From NCBI RefSeq assembly GCF_000769655.1, contig NZ_CP008887.1, forward strand, positions 992,001 through 1,056,000: a stretch of DNA of 64,000 nt. Direction: 5' to 3'. This DNA comes from Thermococcus eurythermalis (GTDB taxonomy: Archaea > Methanobacteriota_B > Thermococci > Thermococcales > Thermococcaceae). The stretch's first letter is position 1, and every line of letters begins with the position of its first letter. The notes under the pieces are model-generated. The model was not told the DNA's origin. It worked only from the letters and a program-made list of their open reading frames with translations, and did no database searches. Position numbers and translations under genes: made by a program. Positions 34,399 to 43,805 of this stretch are shown piece after piece.

Positions 34399-35958
34399 TC
34401 AAACCTTTATTATGACCTCGTTCTTCTCGAGCTCCTCGCCGTACTTCTTCTTGATGGAGTAGTAGCTCTCTACTGCACCGATGATCCACATGATGATTAT
34501 TGCAATCCTGGCCGGCCACTCGAGTGTAGCCCCTACAAGGGTGGTGACCATTCCGACGAGCGGTATCAGGAGGAGTATTGGGGCTATGTAGAGAATTATT
34601 GGCTTGTACCACTCTGGAACCTTCATGTAGGCTCCCTTGTGGAGCTCCTCCCAGAAGTTGTCCGGCTTGAAGAGCCACACCGCAACTATAACGTCAAAGA
34701 GTGCCAGCAGTGTGAGCTGGAAGCTGACCCACGCATCGACCTGATCCATGTAGCCGTCGATGAAGACGACGGGAAGGCCTGCTATGAGGTAGATTACGAA
34801 CACTATCCAGGTTCCGACTTTTCTGTTGATGTTGAGGTCCTCTTCGAGGAGGGCGGCGAGGTAGTTGTACATGGCTATAGCTGAGGTGAAACCAGCGAAC
34901 CAGAGGAGGAGGAACCACATTGCTCCGAAGATCCTTCCTATGTCTCCCATGCTGACGAAGACGTTCGGCAGGCTGGTGTATGAGAATCCAAGGCCGAACT
35001 CCTCGCCTATCCATGAGAGGGCCTCAGTCTTGCCCTGCTGGAGAACCTCTGGCGGGACGATCTTGGGGGCGTAGGCCGTTGCCAGGGGGATGGCTAGTGA
35101 GCCACCGAGGACTACCTCTGCGAACTCGTTCAGGGAAACCGTTGCAAGACCGCTGAGAGCAACGTCGTCATCCGGACCGAGGTAGCTGGCGTAGTTCTGG
35201 ATGATACCCATACCGAGCGAGAGCGTGAAGAATATCTGTCCTGTTGCGGCAAGCATAACGGCCGCGAAGTGGTCTTTGAGGTACGCCCAGTTGGGGGTCC
35301 AGATGAACCTGAATCCGTCAATGGTGCTCCAGTTGGGGTCTACTGGTGAGCCAAGGACGAAAACGTAGCCGATCATTATGATCGCAAAGACGTAGAGCAA
35401 CGGCATCATAACCTTGACCCAGCGCTCGATACCCTTGCTAACACCCTGTCCGACTGCTATTGCAAGGAGGACAACTGTTACGCCCCAGAACAGCATAACC
35501 TGGCCATAGTTGCTGAGGTAGCTGCTGAAGAAGTCTCCCGGGTTCTGGCCGAAGTAGGCCCCTGTCACGCTGAAGTATGAGTATGCCGCTGACCAGCCAA
35601 CGATGTGGAGGTAGTAGCTGTTCATGAGGACCGTCAGTGAAAATGCCAGCATTCCGCTGATTATACCAAAGATGAACGCTGTCTTCGGCTTGACACTTTC
35701 CCTGGCCATGAGGTAGTAGGTTGGGCCGAGGGTACCGTGGCCATACTTGCCACCATAGCGACCAGCTACCCATTCAATCCACATCACTGGAATTCCAAGG
35801 AGGAACAGTGCTACGAAGTACGGCACCATAAAGGCGCCGCCACCATTCTGGGCAACCTGAGTTGGAAACCTTACGAAGTTACCAAGACCGACGGCATTTC
35901 CTGCCATCGCTAAAATCAAACCAATCTTGGTCGCCCATTGATCCCTTGCCTGCTCCAC
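34399..35958 (-). CDS. Sodium-dependent amino-acid transporter, NSS (SNF) family
   Basis: A 519-residue secondary transporter with about 12 helices. The N-terminal signature WATKIGLILAMAGNAVGLGN FVRFP (unwound TM1 sodium site) and GGGAFMVPYFVALFLLGIPV are diagnostic. It imports an amino acid with sodium; the MetS-like partner gene downstream points to methionine, alanine or similar neutral substrates. The GTG start follows GAGGTGATTAAAA. A long leader and a palindrome at the predicted transcription start suggest regulated expression. Confidence 0.9.
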   Translation of the reverse strand: MEQARDQWATKIGLILAMAGNAVGLGNFVRFPTQVAQNGGGAFMVPYFVALFLLGIPVMWIEWVAGRYGGKYGHGTLGPTYYLMARESVKPKTAFIFGIISGMLAFSLTVLMNSYYLHIVGWSAAYSYFSVTGAYFGQNPGDFFSSYLSNYGQVMLFWGVTVVLLAIAVGQGVSKGIERWVKVMMPLLYVFAIIMIGYVFVLGSPVDPNWSTIDGFRFIWTPNWAYLKDHFAAVMLAATGQIFFTLSLGMGIIQNYASYLGPDDDVALSGLATVSLNEFAEVVLGGSLAIPLATAYAPKIVPPEVLQQGKTEALSWIGEEFGLGFSYTSLPNVFVSMGDIGRIFGAMWFLLLWFAGFTSAIAMYNYLAALLEEDLNINRKVGTWIVFVIYLIAGLPVVFIDGYMDQVDAWVSFQLTLLALFDVIVAVWLFKPDNFWEELHKGAYMKVPEWYKPIILYIAPILLLIPLVGMVTTLVGATLEWPARIAIIIMWIIGAVESYYSIKKKYGEELEKNEVIIKV

Positions 35959-36002
35959 TTTTAATCACCTCGGACTGCATATTGTATTGAATTGCAGTTG
36001 AA

Positions 36003-36019
36003 TGTCCCAAATAGGGACA
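36003..36019. promoter_or_regulatory. Palindromic operator at the NSS transporter transcription start
   Basis: TGTCCC-AAATA-GGGACA is a perfect 6+5+6 inverted repeat. The minus-strand TATA box (CTTTTTATACC, about 36041-36051) places the transporter transcription start about 25-30 bases downstream, at the palindrome. A protein bound here would block initiation, the usual mode for archaeal repressors such as Lrp-type proteins. The regulator is unknown. Confidence 0.55.
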
Positions 36020-36277
36020 CTTATGTATAAGGGCTTTCAAGGTATAAAAAGCTTTTTGAGAGCGCTTTTCGACGAAAGACGATTTACGTTTCCGTAAAAT
36101 AATTTTGGAGGGCTCTCGTCATTTTTTCGGTGATGTCGAGTTACCTCTGGTCATCGTGAGTCATTGTGGCAGGGGATTTAAATAAGATATCGTCAATGTG
36201 TCAATGCATAAATTGAACATGTGACAAAAGAAATGGGAATAGAAGGGTTTTTATAACGTCTCCCCGGACATAAACCC

Positions 36278-36340
36278 CGCCCGATGATTGGAACGAGAGT
36301 GAGCTGACGGGATGATGACCGACTTCTCGCTGAGGGTTTA
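36278..36340 (+). ncRNA. C/D box small RNA (2'-O-methylation guide)
   Basis: All four boxes occur in order with normal spacing: C (GATGATT, 36283-36289), D' (CTGA, 36304-36307), C' (ATGATGA, 36312-36318) and D (CTGA, 36330-36333). GCCC before C and GGGT after D allow a terminal stem. Guides are about 36290-36303 (GGAACGAGAGTGAG) and 36319-36329 (CCGACTTCTCG). It has its own promoter, TTTTTATAA at about 36249-36257, one helical distance upstream, and a T-rich terminator (TTTATTTTTCTTCTT) directly after. It sits in the 608-base gap between the NSS transporter and gdh; the rest of that gap holds only promoters and short AT-rich repeats such as AATGTTCATC/AATGTTCATA near 36360. Confidence 0.85.
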
Positions 36341-36500
36341 TTTTTCTTCTTCGTTGCATTCCAATGTTCATCAATGTTCATAAAATCTTGGATGTACATC
36401 GTTCTTTTTGGCCAAAAATTTTGGGAGCTCTTTTTATTTCTCCGAAAATTTGAGAGAGTAACTTTATGTTGAAAACTAAGCCTTCTCCTGCCTCCTTTAT

Positions 36501-36540
36501 CGAAAGGTTTATATATGCAAAGGTCGTAGGGGATATCGCA
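36501..36540 (+). promoter_or_regulatory. Promoter of glutamate dehydrogenase
   Basis: CGAAAGG (BRE) is followed by TTTATATATG, a strong archaeal promoter, with the start expected near 36540. A TCGC-AAATTA-GCGA inverted repeat (about 36536-36549) lies at the predicted start and could be an operator. The ribosome binding site GAGGTGAT precedes the ATG at 36567. Confidence 0.65.
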
Positions 36541-36566
36541 AATTAGCGAAACCTGAGGTGATATGA

Positions 36567-37832
36567 ATGGTCGAGATTGACCCGTTTGAGATGGCCGTTA
36601 AGCAGCTCGAGAGGGCTGCCCAGTTCATGGACATAAGTGACGAGGCCCTTGAGTGGCTCAAGAGGCCCATGAGGATTGTTGAGGTCAGCGTCCCCGTTGA
36701 GATGGACGATGGTTCTGTTAAGGTTTTCACCGGTTTCCGCGTTCAGCACAACTGGGCCCGCGGCCCGACCAAGGGTGGTATAAGGTGGCACCCGGCCGAG
36801 ACCCTCAGCACCGTTAAGGCTCTCGCCACCTGGATGACCTGGAAGGTCGCTGTCGTTGACCTTCCGTACGGTGGCGGTAAGGGTGGTATCATCGTTGACC
36901 CGAAGAAGCTCAGCGAGAGGGAGCAGGAGAGGCTTGCTCGCTCCTACATAAGGGCCGTCTACGACGTCATCGGCCCGTGGACCGACATCCCGGCCCCGGA
37001 CGTTTATACCAACCCGAAGATAATGGCCTGGATGATGGACGAGTACGAGACCATAATGAGGCGCAAGGGCCCGGCCTTCGGTGTTATCACCGGTAAGCCG
37101 CCGGGAGTTGGCGGTATCGTCGCCAGGATGGACGCTACCGCCCGTGGTGCCGCCTTCACGATCCGTGAGGCCGCCAAGGCCCTCGGCTGGGACGACCTCA
37201 AGGGCAAGACCATCGCCATCCAGGGTTACGGTAACGCCGGCTACTACCTCCACAAGATAATGAGCGAGGAGTTCGGCATGAAGGTCGTCGCCGTAAGCGA
37301 CAGCAAGGGCGGCATCTACAACCCGGACGGACTCCCGTCTGCTGACGAGGTCCTCAAGTGGAAGAAGGAGCACGGCTCAGTTAAGGACTTCCCAGGCGCC
37401 ACCAACATCACCAACGAAGAGCTCCTCGAGCTCGAGGTTGACATCCTCGCCCCGAGCGCCATTGAGGGCGTCATCACCAAGGACAACGCCGACAAGGTCA
37501 AGGCCAAGATTGTCGCCGAGGTTGCCAACGGTCCGGTCACCCCGGAGGCCGACGAGATACTCTACGAGAAGGGTATTCTCCAGATCCCGGACTTCCTCTG
37601 TAACGCCGGTGGTGTCACCGTCAGCTACTTCGAGTGGGTGCAGAACGTCAACGGATTCTACTGGACGGTCGAGGAGACCAGGAAGAGGCTCGACGACAAG
37701 ATGACCAAGGCCTTCTGGGACGTCTTCAACACCCACAAGGAGAAGAACATCCACATGCGTGACGCCGCCTACGTCGTCTCCGTCCAGAGGGTCTACGAGG
37801 CTATGAAACACCGCGGATGGGTGAAGAAGTGA
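36567..37832 (+). CDS. gdhA: Glutamate dehydrogenase
   Basis: A 421-residue hexameric NAD(P)-dependent enzyme interconverting glutamate and 2-oxoglutarate plus ammonia, usually one of the most abundant proteins of Thermococcales. It has [11 protein letters not shown] and the catalytic-lysine motif [10 protein letters not shown], the dinucleotide-binding [12 protein letters not shown], and the C-terminal [17 protein letters not shown]. Length and start match the Pyrococcus/Thermococcus enzymes. It is monocistronic, with a strong promoter and codon use typical of highly expressed genes. Confidence 0.98.
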   Translation: MVEIDPFEMAVKQLERAAQFMDISDEALEWLKRPMRIVEVSVPVEMDDGSVKVFTGFRVQHNWARGPTKGGIRWHPAETLSTVKALATWMTWKVAVVDLPYGGGKGGIIVDPKKLSEREQERLARSYIRAVYDVIGPWTDIPAPDVYTNPKIMAWMMDEYETIMRRKGPAFGVITGKPPGVGGIVARMDATARGAAFTIREAAKALGWDDLKGKTIAIQGYGNAGYYLHKIMSEEFGMKVVAVSDSKGGIYNPDGLPSADEVLKWKKEHGSVKDFPGATNITNEELLELEVDILAPSAIEGVITKDNADKVKAKIVAEVANGPVTPEADEILYEKGILQIPDFLCNAGGVTVSYFEWVQNVNGFYWTVEETRKRLDDKMTKAFWDVFNTHKEKNIHMRDAAYVVSVQRVYEAMKHRGWVKK

Positions 37833-37922
37833 TTTCTTCTCCCTTACTTTTCTGTTCATATCCTTTTTGGAGGGTAGACGAAACTTTATAACGGGCATTT
37901 TCTCGGCTTTTCTGGTGGTGGT

Positions 37923-38501
37923 ATGAAAGATAAGCGGCAGATAGTCCTGTTGCTGTCCATAATAATCGTGGTTGTTTCGGGCTGCATCTTCTCACAGCCA
38001 GGTGATTACTCATCAACGTCCCCGTCCCAGAGTTTCACTCCCACGAACTCTTCGTGGGTTCCCGCTTACGTCACTAGGGTGGTTGATGGGGACACAGCCT
38101 GGGTTAGGTTTTCCAATGGGACCGAAGAGAAAGTGAGGTTTCTGGGGGTTGATACCCCTGAGACTGAGGAGGAAAGAAACAGGCCCTACGAATACGGCAA
38201 CATAACCGATTTGCGGTGTCTGAAGGTATGGGGCCTGAGGGCCAAACAGTTCACGAAAGACGCTATAGAGCACAAGAACGTTTACCTAGTCTTTGACCCA
38301 ATCTCCCCTAGAAGGGGATACTACGGGAGGCTCTTGGCCTATGTCTATCTCACAAACGGCACCGATTTCACTGCCGAGCTGATAAAGAGGGGCTACGCCC
38401 GCGTTTACGTCGAGGGGACGTTTGAGAAAAAAGAAGAGTATCTGAGATACCAGCAGGAGGCAATGGAAAACGGACTGGGCCTCTGGGGGGCGTGCGGTTA
38501 G
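37923..38501 (+). CDS. Lipoprotein with thermonuclease (SNase-like) domain
   Basis: A 192-residue secreted nuclease. The N-terminus is a lipoprotein signal (KRQIVLLLSIIIVVVSGC) with the lipobox cysteine at about 21, then a Ser/Thr/Pro-rich linker. The nuclease domain shows VVDGDTAWVRF, the catalytic RFLGVDTPET (arginine and glutamate) and GRLLAYVYL (second arginine), so the active site is complete. It probably degrades extracellular DNA or RNA for nutrients while tethered to the membrane. Its stop overlaps that of the convergent downstream gene by four bases. Confidence 0.88.
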   Translation: MKDKRQIVLLLSIIIVVVSGCIFSQPGDYSSTSPSQSFTPTNSSWVPAYVTRVVDGDTAWVRFSNGTEEKVRFLGVDTPETEEERNRPYEYGNITDLRCLKVWGLRAKQFTKDAIEHKNVYLVFDPISPRRGYYGRLLAYVYLTNGTDFTAELIKRGYARVYVEGTFEKKEEYLRYQQEAMENGLGLWGACG

Positions 38502-39673
38502 CCCTTCGTCCAGTAGTCTCTCTCTTCAACCATTGCCCTTATCATCTCGTCTTCATTTTTGAACATCGTCCTCCTCGACGGGTTCTGCATGCCGTAGAAC
38601 TCCATGAACGGGCTCGGGCGCCTCTTGAACGGGTAGTAAAGGTATATCGCCGCGAGCGTCCTGTAGGCCTCGGCCATCTCGCTGACGACCCCGGCGGAGA
38701 CGCCCTCCGCGTAGTGGTAGACGGCTATTGCCCTGCTCACATCGACGAGGTTGAAGTCCCTCTCGACGAGCTGGCGTCTCAGTATCTCAGTGGCCTGCTC
38801 GATGTCCTCCCTGTCGAGCTCGTCCACTTCGTTTCCGTCGAGGAGGTGCTTTATCCTGATTTTCTTCACGTTCGGGTTCTTCGCCACTTGGTTGTCGTAC
38901 TCGGCGACGACCCACCAGTCGTCGAGCGCTCCGGGGTCGAGGACTGTGAAGTGCTCGCTGAGCTTGTTGTAGAAGCCCCTGACGCGGTGGTAGTACTCCT
39001 CCTCGTGGCCGGTCATCGGATAGCTGAGGTAGACGAGTGGCTTCTCCTTCTCCCTGAACAGCAGGTCGAGGAAAACCTCCGATGGGTGCCTTATGCCGAA
39101 CTGGAGGACGTAGCGGACGTTTATTCCCTCCTTCTTGAGCTCGTGGACCAGGGTTTTCACGTGGTTTATTGCATCTTCGCGCCACATTACAAGGGTCGTC
39201 AGCTTTATGTTGTCCGGGTCGTTGCCGAAGCGCTCGAACCACTCCGGGTCGTTGATTATCCTCCTCCTGACCGAGAGCACGTCGTCGAGGACGATGATGA
39301 CCCTGTTCGGCTTGAGGAGCTTGAGGTTGCTGAGGGTGAATCCTATGACGCTCCCGCTTCCCCAGCGGAAGAGACTTGGCGTCGAAACGAGGTGGAACTT
39401 CCTGTCGCTTTCGTCTATCTCCCGCCTAATTCTCTCAAAGGCCTCGTCGCGAATCTCGTTCATCAAATCCTGGTGGTTTATCGCGAAGTCAAGGACGTTC
39501 TTGCGGGTTATCTTAACACCCCTCTCCTTTCCGACCTCCTTGAGGTAGTCGAAGACGTGGTAGTAGGCGTAGCTCTCTCCGTTGGCCTTTTCAAGGGCCT
39601 CCTCAAGGTATTCGTCGCGCCCGTTGAGAGGCGGGCCCGTCAGCAAAATTACCTCTTTTTCTATGTTTTCCAT
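38498..39673 (-). CDS. Fusion of P-loop kinase-like and nucleoside-deoxyribosyltransferase-like domains
   Basis: A 391-residue protein. The first half (about 1-180) begins EVILLTGPPLNGRDEYLEEA, a P-loop variant like adenylate kinases but without the usual GK(S/T), then has a RVIIVLDDVLSVRRR strand. The second half (about 205-330) has PLVYLSYPMTGHEEEYYHRV, VLDPGALDDWW and IAVYHYAEGVSAGVVSEMAE, the layout of nucleoside 2-deoxyribosyltransferase-like proteins with a glutamate in the Gxx.E motif. It probably acts on nucleotides or a modified nucleoside. Function is unassigned. The ATG at 39673 follows AGGTGG; the GTG three codons upstream overlaps that site. Confidence 0.6.
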   Translation of the reverse strand: MENIEKEVILLTGPPLNGRDEYLEEALEKANGESYAYYHVFDYLKEVGKERGVKITRKNVLDFAINHQDLMNEIRDEAFERIRREIDESDRKFHLVSTPSLFRWGSGSVIGFTLSNLKLLKPNRVIIVLDDVLSVRRRIINDPEWFERFGNDPDNIKLTTLVMWREDAINHVKTLVHELKKEGINVRYVLQFGIRHPSEVFLDLLFREKEKPLVYLSYPMTGHEEEYYHRVRGFYNKLSEHFTVLDPGALDDWWVVAEYDNQVAKNPNVKKIRIKHLLDGNEVDELDREDIEQATEILRRQLVERDFNLVDVSRAIAVYHYAEGVSAGVVSEMAEAYRTLAAIYLYYPFKRRPSPFMEFYGMQNPSRRTMFKNEDEMIRAMVEERDYWTKG

Positions 39674-39776
39674 GGCAACCACCTATTGTACGTGGGGCGA
39701 AACCTTTAAATACTCTTTCTCCAAGCGGGGTTCAGAGGTTCTTCTATTCTAAAAACCAACTCCAGGGGTGTTGTAA

Positions 39777-40385
39777 TTGACTGAGAAACTAAAGGGAACC
39801 ACTACCGTCGGAGTAGTTTGCAAGGACGGTGTAGTTTTAGCGGCGGACAGGAGGGCATCGCTCGGCAACATGGTGCTTTCAGAGAGCGTTACGAAGGTCT
39901 TCCAGATAGATGACCACCTTGCCCTGGCAGGGGCGGGGAGTGTTGGGGACATACTGAGTCTTGTAAGGCTTCTAAGGGCTGAGGCGAAGCTCTACCGGGC
40001 GCGTGTTGGGAAAGAGATGAGCGTCAAGGCCCTCGCCACCCTAACGTCGAACATACTGCACGGGAACCGCTTCATGCCTTACTACGGCTGGTTTCTGGTC
40101 GCCGGTTACGACGAGAAACCGGGTCTCTACTCGATAGACATGGCCGGTGGCGTTACAGAGGATAAGTTCACCGCCGCCGGTTCGGGTATGGAGTTTGCCT
40201 TCTCAATCCTGGAGGAGAACTACCGCGATGACGTGTCATTAGAAGACGGGATAAGGCTCGCCCTTAAGGCGATCCAGGCCTCAACGAGGAGGGACGTCTT
40301 CACGGGTGGTGGCGTTACCCTCGTGACTGTCACCAGGGAAGGCTACCGTGAATGGAGCGAGGAGGAGCTTAGAGCACTTTTCTGA
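39777..40385 (+). CDS. psmB: Proteasome subunit beta
   Basis: A 202-residue N-terminal-nucleophile hydrolase subunit of the 20S proteasome. A very short propeptide (MTEKLKG) precedes TTTVGVV; autocleavage exposes the catalytic threonine at residue 8. Supporting motifs are [12 protein letters not shown] (including the conserved Asp and Lys region), AGAGSVGD and [10 protein letters not shown]. The start is TTG, preceded by GGGGTG. Thermococcales carry two beta subunits; this one has an intact active site. The fttA start follows four bases after the stop. Confidence 0.95.
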   Translation: MTEKLKGTTTVGVVCKDGVVLAADRRASLGNMVLSESVTKVFQIDDHLALAGAGSVGDILSLVRLLRAEAKLYRARVGKEMSVKALATLTSNILHGNRFMPYYGWFLVAGYDEKPGLYSIDMAGGVTEDKFTAAGSGMEFAFSILEENYRDDVSLEDGIRLALKAIQASTRRDVFTGGGVTLVTVTREGYREWSEEELRALF

Positions 40386-40389
40386 GGTG

Positions 40390-42342
40390 ATGGCCTTGAT
40401 TCGGAGGGAAACATACGTTGACGAGATACTCAAGGAGATTCGCGAAGTCATAGCACAGATGGTTCCACCAAACGCCAAGATTACAGAGGTTGAGTTCGAA
40501 GGGCCAGAGCTCGTCATATACACCAAGAACCCCGAGGCAATAATGAAGGACGGCGAGCTCATCAGGAACCTCGCAAAGGTTCTGAAGAAGAGGATAAGCG
40601 TGCGTCCGGATCCGGACATCCTTATCCCGCCTGAGAAAGCTGAAGAGATGATTAAGGAACTTGTCCCCGAGGAGGCCGAGATTACCAACATCAGCTTTGA
40701 CCCTTCTGTGGGTGAGGTTCTTATAGAGGCCAAGAAGCCGGGCCTCGTTATCGGAAAGAACGGTGAGACCCTTCGCCTCATCACGCAGAAAGTCCACTGG
40801 GCGCCTAAGGTCGTTAGGACGCCCCCGCTCCAGAGCCAGACGATTTACTCGATAAGGCAGATTCTCCAGACCGAGAGCAAGGACAGGAGGAAGTTCCTCA
40901 GGCAGGTGGGCAGGAACATCTACCGCAAGTCCGAGTACAAGAGCAGGTGGATCAGGATTACCGGTCTTGGAGGCTTCCGCGAGGTCGGTAGGAGCGCCCT
41001 CTTAGTCCAGACCGACGAGAGCTACGTCCTCGTTGACTTCGGTGTGAACATCGCCGCGATGAAAGACCCGCTCAAGGCCTTCCCACACTTCGACGCTCCA
41101 GAATTCCGCTACGTCCTCGACGAGGGCCTTCTCGACGCGATTATCATAACCCACGCTCACCTCGACCACAGCGGGATGCTCCCCTACCTCTTCCGCTACA
41201 AGCTCTTCGATGGGCCGATTTACACCACTCCCCCGACGAGGGACCTGATGACCCTCCTCCAGCAGGACTTCATTGAGATTCAGCACATGAACGGCGTCGA
41301 GCCCCTGTACAGGCCAAGGGACATAAAGGAGGTCATAAAGCACACCATAACCCTCGACTATGGCGAAGTCCGCGACATAGCCCCTGACATAAGGCTGACC
41401 CTCCACAACGCGGGCCACATCCTTGGTTCGGCCATCGTCCACCTCCATATAGGCAACGGCCTCCACAACATAGCCGTAACCGGAGACTTCAAGTTCATAC
41501 CGACCAGGCTCTTCGAGCCCGCCGTGAGCAGGTTCCCGCGCCTTGAGACCCTGGTCATGGAGTCCACCTACGGCGGAAGCAACGACTATCAGATGCCTCG
41601 TGAGGAGGCCGAGAAGAAGCTCATAGAGGTTATAAGAGAAACCATCAAGCGCGGTGGAAAGGTGCTCATCCCGGCGATGGCCGTTGGAAGGGCTCAGGAG
41701 ATAATGATGGTTCTCGAAGAGTACGCGCGCGTCGGGGGAATAGAGGTCCCGATTTACCTCGACGGAATGATTTGGGAGGCTACCGCCATCCACACGGCTT
41801 ATCCAGAATACCTGAGCAAGAGCATCAGGGAGCAGATATTCCACGAGGGATACAACCCGTTCCTCAACCCGATATTCAAACCCGTCGCCAACTCGCGCGA
41901 GAGGCAGGACATCATAGACTCTGGAGAGCCCGCGATAATCATAGCCACCTCGGGCATGCTCGTCGGCGGACCGAGCGTTGAGTACTTCAAACAGCTCGCC
42001 CCCGACCCGAAGAACAGCATCATCTTCGTCAGCTACCAGGCAGAGGGCACCCTCGGAAGGCAGGTGCAGAGGGGACTGCGCGAGATACCGCTCATCGGCG
42101 AGGACGGAAGAACAGAGGTCGTTCAGGTCAACATGGAGGTCCACACAATAGACGGCTTCTCCGGCCACGCGGACAGGAGAGAACTTATAAGCTACGTCGC
42201 CCGCGTCAGGCCGAGGCCGGAAAGGATAATCACCGTCCACGGCGAGGCCCACAAGTGCCTCGACCTCAGCTCCAGCATACACAGGAAGTTCGGCATAAGC
42301 ACGCGCGCACCCAACAACCTCGACGCCATAAGGCTTAAGTGA
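40390..42342 (+). CDS. fttA: aCPSF1/FttA, beta-CASP ribonuclease and transcription termination factor
   Basis: A 650-residue archaeal homologue of CPSF73, reported in Thermococcus as the factor that terminates transcription by RNA cleavage. The N-terminus holds two KH domains (about 1-140, with KPGLVIGKNGETLRLIT), the metallo-beta-lactamase core has the zinc motif ITHAHLDHSGM, and the beta-CASP insert and C-terminal VNMEVHTIDGFSGHADRREL and VHGEAHKC motifs are complete. GAGGTG directly abuts the ATG at 40390, so the TTG six bases later (MIRRETYVDEIL) could be the real start. It is probably co-transcribed with psmB. Confidence 0.95.
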   Translation: MALIRRETYVDEILKEIREVIAQMVPPNAKITEVEFEGPELVIYTKNPEAIMKDGELIRNLAKVLKKRISVRPDPDILIPPEKAEEMIKELVPEEAEITNISFDPSVGEVLIEAKKPGLVIGKNGETLRLITQKVHWAPKVVRTPPLQSQTIYSIRQILQTESKDRRKFLRQVGRNIYRKSEYKSRWIRITGLGGFREVGRSALLVQTDESYVLVDFGVNIAAMKDPLKAFPHFDAPEFRYVLDEGLLDAIIITHAHLDHSGMLPYLFRYKLFDGPIYTTPPTRDLMTLLQQDFIEIQHMNGVEPLYRPRDIKEVIKHTITLDYGEVRDIAPDIRLTLHNAGHILGSAIVHLHIGNGLHNIAVTGDFKFIPTRLFEPAVSRFPRLETLVMESTYGGSNDYQMPREEAEKKLIEVIRETIKRGGKVLIPAMAVGRAQEIMMVLEEYARVGGIEVPIYLDGMIWEATAIHTAYPEYLSKSIREQIFHEGYNPFLNPIFKPVANSRERQDIIDSGEPAIIIATSGMLVGGPSVEYFKQLAPDPKNSIIFVSYQAEGTLGRQVQRGLREIPLIGEDGRTEVVQVNMEVHTIDGFSGHADRRELISYVARVRPRPERIITVHGEAHKCLDLSSSIHRKFGISTRAPNNLDAIRLK

Positions 42343-42392
42343 CGCCCTCTTTTCTTTTCGCTTTCGATAATGTTTTAAATCTCTCTCCCGAG

Positions 42393-42776
42393 ATGGCCCT
42401 TAGGTGGGAGGACGTGAAGATAGAGTACAAGTTCTCGTTCGCAGTCTACCTGTGGGGCATTATCACCGGCATAATTAGTGGAGTCCTGGCATCGTACAAC
42501 AGAAGCGCATGGATACTGGGCTTTCTGCTGTACTTCCTGGTTGACAAGTTCGTCATGGCAGTGATCAAGGAGCTTCCGCCGGACGTTCCAGAGGAGCGGG
42601 CGATACTCAAGAAGGCCTTCTGGGGCTGGCTGTTGTTCTGGCTCTACTTCACGATGCTCAGCTACTCAGTGGCCACTGACTTCCAGCCGGTTTGCTACTC
42701 AAACCAGAGCCTCCTCTATCAGGTCGTTCAAAACGGAACCGCTAGGATAAAATGCGTGTTTAACGTAGTGGGGTGA
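42393..42776 (+). CDS. Small membrane protein, Thermococcales type
   Basis: A 127-residue protein with about three membrane helices (KFSFAVYLWGIITGIISGVL, SAWILGFLLYFLVDKFVM, AFWGWLLFWLYFTMLSYSV) and two C-terminal cysteines in the external tail. TATA-like GTTTTAAAT at 42369-42377 lies only about 20 bases before the ATG and no ribosome binding site is seen, suggesting an almost leaderless mRNA. It ends five bases before rpiA. No function is evident. Confidence 0.6.
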   Translation: MALRWEDVKIEYKFSFAVYLWGIITGIISGVLASYNRSAWILGFLLYFLVDKFVMAVIKELPPDVPEERAILKKAFWGWLLFWLYFTMLSYSVATDFQPVCYSNQSLLYQVVQNGTARIKCVFNVVG

Positions 42777-42780
42777 TTGT

Positions 42781-43470
42781 ATGAACGTTGAGGAAATGAA
42801 GAAGGCCGTCGCTAAAGAGGCCCTCAAGTTCATCGAGGACGAAATGGTCGTTGGCCTCGGCACGGGCTCAACAACTGCGTACTTCATTAAGTACCTCGGA
42901 AAGCTCATCATGGACGGTGAACTTGAGGAGGTCTACGGCGTCCCTACATCATACCAGGCGAGGCTTTTGGCCCTTGAAGCCGGCGTTCCGGTTGTGGGCC
43001 TCGACGAGGTTGACGCGATAGACATAGCGGTTGACGGAGCGGACGAGGTTGACCCGCAGATGAACCTCATCAAGGGACGCGGTGCCGCGTTGACCATGGA
43101 GAAAATCATCGAGTACAGAGCCGGAATGTTCGTTGTCCTCGTTGACGAGACCAAGCTCGTCGAGTGGCTCGGTCAGAAGATGCCCGTGCCCATCGAGGTG
43201 GTTCCCGTTGCTTGGCGCGCCATAGCGGAGGAGCTGGAAGTCTTTAACGCTACCGCCCAGCTCAGGATGGCCGAAAAGAAGGACGGGCCGGTCGTCACCG
43301 ACAACGGCAACTTTATCCTTGACGCCAAGTTCCACCGCATAGAAGACCCGCTCGACCTTGAGATAGAGCTCAACAACATTCCAGGCGTCGTCGAGAACGG
43401 TATCTTCGCGGACATAGCTGACCTTGTCCTCGTCGGCACGAAGGATGGAGTCAAGAGGATGGAGCGCTGA
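42781..43470 (+). CDS. rpiA: Ribose-5-phosphate isomerase A
   Basis: A 229-residue enzyme interconverting ribose 5-phosphate and ribulose 5-phosphate. Motifs are VVGLGTGSTTAYF, the catalytic DIAVDGADEVDPQ, LIKGRGAALTMEKI and VTDNGNFILDAKF. In Thermococcales ribulose 5-phosphate comes from the ribulose monophosphate pathway, and this enzyme makes ribose for nucleotides. GGGGTGAT precedes the ATG. The TATA box of tRNA-Leu overlaps its last codons. Confidence 0.97.
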   Translation: MNVEEMKKAVAKEALKFIEDEMVVGLGTGSTTAYFIKYLGKLIMDGELEEVYGVPTSYQARLLALEAGVPVVGLDEVDAIDIAVDGADEVDPQMNLIKGRGAALTMEKIIEYRAGMFVVLVDETKLVEWLGQKMPVPIEVVPVAWRAIAEELEVFNATAQLRMAEKKDGPVVTDNGNFILDAKFHRIEDPLDLEIELNNIPGVVENGIFADIADLVLVGTKDGVKRMER

Positions 43471-43522
43471 AGCAAGGTTTATAAACTCAGCCCTTTTTCA
43501 CTTCTTCGGGAGTCCCGCGAGC

Positions 43523-43610
43523 GCGGGGGTTGCCGAGCCTGGTCAAAGGCGGTGGACTCAAGATCCACTCCCGTAGGGGTTCCGGGGTTCAAATCCCCGC
43601 CCCCGCACCA
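43523..43610 (+). tRNA. tRNA-Leu (anticodon CAA)
   Basis: Acceptor arms GCGGGGG and CCCCCGC pair, the discriminator is A and CCA is encoded. The anticodon stem GTGGA/TCCAC encloses CTCAAGA, anticodon CAA. The long variable arm (CCCGTAGGGG) and total length of 88 nt are typical of a class II leucine tRNA; the T-loop is TTCAAAT. Its promoter is GTTTATAAAC at about 43476-43485, inside the end of rpiA, and a T-rich stretch follows the gene. Unlike the other three tRNAs here, it has no hairpin repeat behind it. Confidence 0.95.
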
Positions 43611-43805
43611 GCTTTTGTTTTGTGGTGGTTTGTTGTATGCTGACTGGATTGTGGCATTTTGCTTAGTGGTTTTTTGTAGATATCCTGCAAGACTCCCCCT
43701 GAACAGAGGTTCTGCAGTATGCTCGGGGTTGCCATGCATCTAAATGGGGCATCTCATTTCCCAAGCGAAAAACTTAATAAGGCAACTCGTGATGCACCTA
43801 CCGCT

